A stretch of DNA of 15,792 nucleotides from UMGS1124 sp045613165 (lineage in GTDB: Bacteria; Bacillota_I; Bacilli_A; RF39; UBA660), in contig JAZLAK010000122.1 of NCBI GenBank assembly GCA_045613165.1, positions 1-15,792 of the forward strand, written 5' to 3'. The notes under the pieces are model-generated. The model did not search any database. It had not been told where the DNA came from and worked only from the letters and a program-made list of their open reading frames with translations. The position numbers and the translations under genes are program-made. Numbering within the stretch: the stretch's first letter is position 1; each line of letters starts with the position of its first letter. Below are positions 14,591 through 15,792 of this stretch, piece by piece.

Positions 14591-15081
14591 ATTACATTAT
14601 ATCCATTAATAATAGTTCTAGTTTCTTTAATAGTTATAAAGGCTTTATTATCAAGTTTATGTAAAAGATTAGTTAATTCTTCTAGTCTTTTTTTGTCTGT
14701 TTCAATTAATAGTACAGTTTGATTTTTATCTTTATTTAATATTGTTACACCGAAGTCGGCATCTTTGATTTTTTTAGTTGATTTAATTTTGTTGGATATA
14801 ACGATTAGTTCCATATTAGTTTTTATAAATTTATGTGTTATTAAAGTGCCAAGGATTGTTCCAGTAGTATAACCTCCTGAATAACTAAGTACTATAAAAA
14901 AATTTAATTCAGTGTTAAGAGCTTCCCTTGCTACTAAGAACCAAATAGTTATTTCAAAGAAAGCGAGTATTGCAACTACTATAATTTTACCTCTTAGTAC
15001 AAAGGTAGTTCTAACTGTACTTATACATACGTCAAGAATTCGAGCAAAAAAAATTTTTAAACAAGTAAATAAAAGAGTCAT
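14587..15081 (-). CDS. UPF0316 membrane protein (DUF5698 + DUF2179)
   Basis: A conserved membrane protein of unknown function, like B. subtilis YebE. The N-terminal DUF5698 part has three membrane segments (about 3-22, 32-51 and 60-83). It includes the family pattern around LDVCISTVRTTFVLRGK and the glycine-rich GGYTTGTILG. The C-terminal cytoplasmic DUF2179 domain (about 105-164) ends with FITIKETRTIINGY. A GTG at 15090 would extend it by three residues, but it lies inside the ribosome binding site CTGGTGAT; I therefore start at the ATG at 15081 (164 residues), matching the GGTGAT-to-ATG spacing of neighbouring genes. Its stop overlaps the end of the ATPase gene, with no visible terminator for either. 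Confidence 0.9.
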   Translation of the reverse strand: MTLLFTCLKIFFARILDVCISTVRTTFVLRGKIIVVAILAFFEITIWFLVAREALNTELNFFIVLSYSGGYTTGTILGTLITHKFIKTNMELIVISNKIKSTKKIKDADFGVTILNKDKNQTVLLIETDKKRLEELTNLLHKLDNKAFITIKETRTIINGYNVI

Positions 15082-15096
15082 ATAAATCACCAGTAT

Positions 15097-15127
15097 TAGT
15101 ATGAAGTTTATTTTTTTACTTATACTA
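15097..15127. promoter_or_regulatory. Divergent promoter region with inverted repeat
   Basis: TAGTAT(G)AAGT (15097-15107) and ACTTATACTA (15118-15127) are inverted repeats with one extra base in the left arm, around a run of Ts. TATACT at 15121-15126 is a possible -10 for the plus-strand gene, and CATACT (complement of 15098-15103) for the minus-strand gene. The 60-base gap must hold both promoters. Confidence 0.4.
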
Positions 15128-15141
15128 TTAAAGGTGATATC

Positions 15142-15639
15142 ATGTATAACGTTTTTAATATATTTTTATTCTATTCTATATTTGGAAATATATTTGAAAG
15201 AGTAGTTATGAATTTTATTAATAAATCTTATGTTAGTGGTTTTATGGGAACTATATTTACTCCTATATATGGAATAGCAGTATTAGTTATATTAAATATT
15301 CATAAGAGAATAAAAATAAAGAATAAATTTTTAAAAATGCTTGTAGAGTTTTTAATATATGTTATAGTTTTAACTATATTAGAATTTATAGGTGGTATAT
15401 TAATAGAGAAGGTATTTAATAAAGTATATTGGAATTATGAACCATTTAAATATAATATTGGTAAATATGTTAGTTTGGAAAGTTCTTTATTATGGGGAGT
15501 TTTGTCTATAAGTGTATTGTATTTAATTCATCCAATTTATAAAAAGTTAGAACCTCATATACCTAAGTTTATAACTATAGGGTTTAGTTTATTTTTTATA
15601 ATAAATTTAATTTTTTCATTATTTGTTAAATTGGCCTAG
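15142..15639 (+). CDS. CmpB-type membrane protein (putative ABC-transporter type IV family)
   Basis: A small multi-pass membrane protein of the ABC_trans_CmpB family, a name that overstates what is known, since no ATPase domain is present or nearby. The family start is visible in FYSIFGNIFERVVMNFIN and GFMGTIFTPIYGIAVLVIL (5-51). The core signature EFIGGILIEKVFNKVYWNYE with NIGKYVSLESSLLWGVL (81-121) follows. About five membrane segments lie near 3-22, 36-53, 67-88, 115-132 and 143-162. Length is 165 residues. AAAGGTGATAT provides the ribosome binding site just before the ATG. It is divergent from the UPF0316 gene. Function is unknown. Confidence 0.8.
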   Translation: MYNVFNIFLFYSIFGNIFERVVMNFINKSYVSGFMGTIFTPIYGIAVLVILNIHKRIKIKNKFLKMLVEFLIYVIVLTILEFIGGILIEKVFNKVYWNYEPFKYNIGKYVSLESSLLWGVLSISVLYLIHPIYKKLEPHIPKFITIGFSLFFIINLIFSLFVKLA

Positions 15640-15682
15640 TATAAAAAATTTAAATAACATAGTATAAGTTGGAGGGTAAATT

Positions 15683-15792
15683 ATGTTATTTGAATTCAAA
15701 AACAGTAATAATGATTTTTATGATATGGATTTAGATTATTTTAATTTAAATAAATATAAAATAAATAATAATGAATTTAAGAATTATAATAA
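15683..15792 (+). CDS. Start of an unidentified gene, cut by the window edge
   Basis: An ATG at 15683 follows a clear GGAGGG ribosome binding site (15671-15676) at 6 bases. The frame stays open for 36 codons to the end of the window. The visible protein starts MLFEFKNSNNDFYDMDLDYF and is rich in Asn, Asp, Tyr and Phe. There is no signal peptide and nothing recognisable in this part. The 43-base gap before it shows a direct repeat of AGTATAA (15639-15645 and 15661-15667) but no terminator, so it may be transcribed with the CmpB-type gene. Confidence 0.6.
   Translation, partial: MLFEFKNSNNDFYDMDLDYFNLNKYKINNNEFKNYN

Noticed and set aside
1..15792. Mobile element, CRISPR array, phage or defence island
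   Set aside because: I found no transposase, integrase, regularly spaced repeats, toxin-antitoxin pair or known defence domain; the genes are mostly conserved chromosomal functions with uniform composition.

Overview
The window comes from a very AT-rich (roughly a quarter G+C by eye), Gram-positive-type bacterium. A full-length Spo0A marks it as a low-GC, probably endospore-forming Bacillota lineage. UvrB, a CBS/DRTGG-type manganese pyrophosphatase, a DUF1292 protein and strong AGGAGG-type ribosome binding sites agree with that. Tryptophan is encoded by TGG and all reading frames are intact in the standard code. I cannot tell from this window whether it is a Bacilli-side group (RF39-like) or a Clostridia-side one. 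The genes look chromosomal and vertically inherited: there is no mobile element, CRISPR array, tRNA or rRNA, and no noncoding gap longer than 182 bp.

Layout. (1) 49-4035 is a sporulation and proteolysis block: a membrane-anchored PDZ/S41 protease, then a regulatory gap with Spo0A-box-like sites, spo0A, and directly behind it a short ClpA/ClpC-like AAA+ ATPase whose second ATPase ring is degenerate. (2) 4093-7728 holds cysS coupled to a YugP-type membrane zinc peptidase, an unknown single-pass membrane protein overlapping a DUF1292 gene, and a 2H (LigT-like) phosphoesterase. (3) 7846-11490 holds uvrB and the regulated pyrophosphatase gene ppaC. (4) 11529-14590 holds an XRE repressor divergent from a PMCA-type calcium P-type ATPase; the gap carries a perfect Spo0A box and two dyads. 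(5) 14587-15792 holds a UPF0316 membrane protein (minus strand) tail-overlapping the ATPase, divergent from a CmpB-type membrane protein, then the start of an unidentified gene cut by the window edge.

How the parts may work together. The first block looks like a sporulation control module. The only two perfect Spo0A boxes I found by eye (TGTCGAA on either strand) both lie in noncoding DNA, one before spo0A and one before the calcium ATPase. This suggests spo0A autoregulation and Spo0A control of calcium transport. The protease sits where spoIVB sits in Bacillus and Clostridium, and a Clp ATPase follows spo0A with no terminator between. These links are inference from position and motifs. The remaining genes are mostly housekeeping, set close together, with short terminators that often overlap the stop codon of the gene they end.
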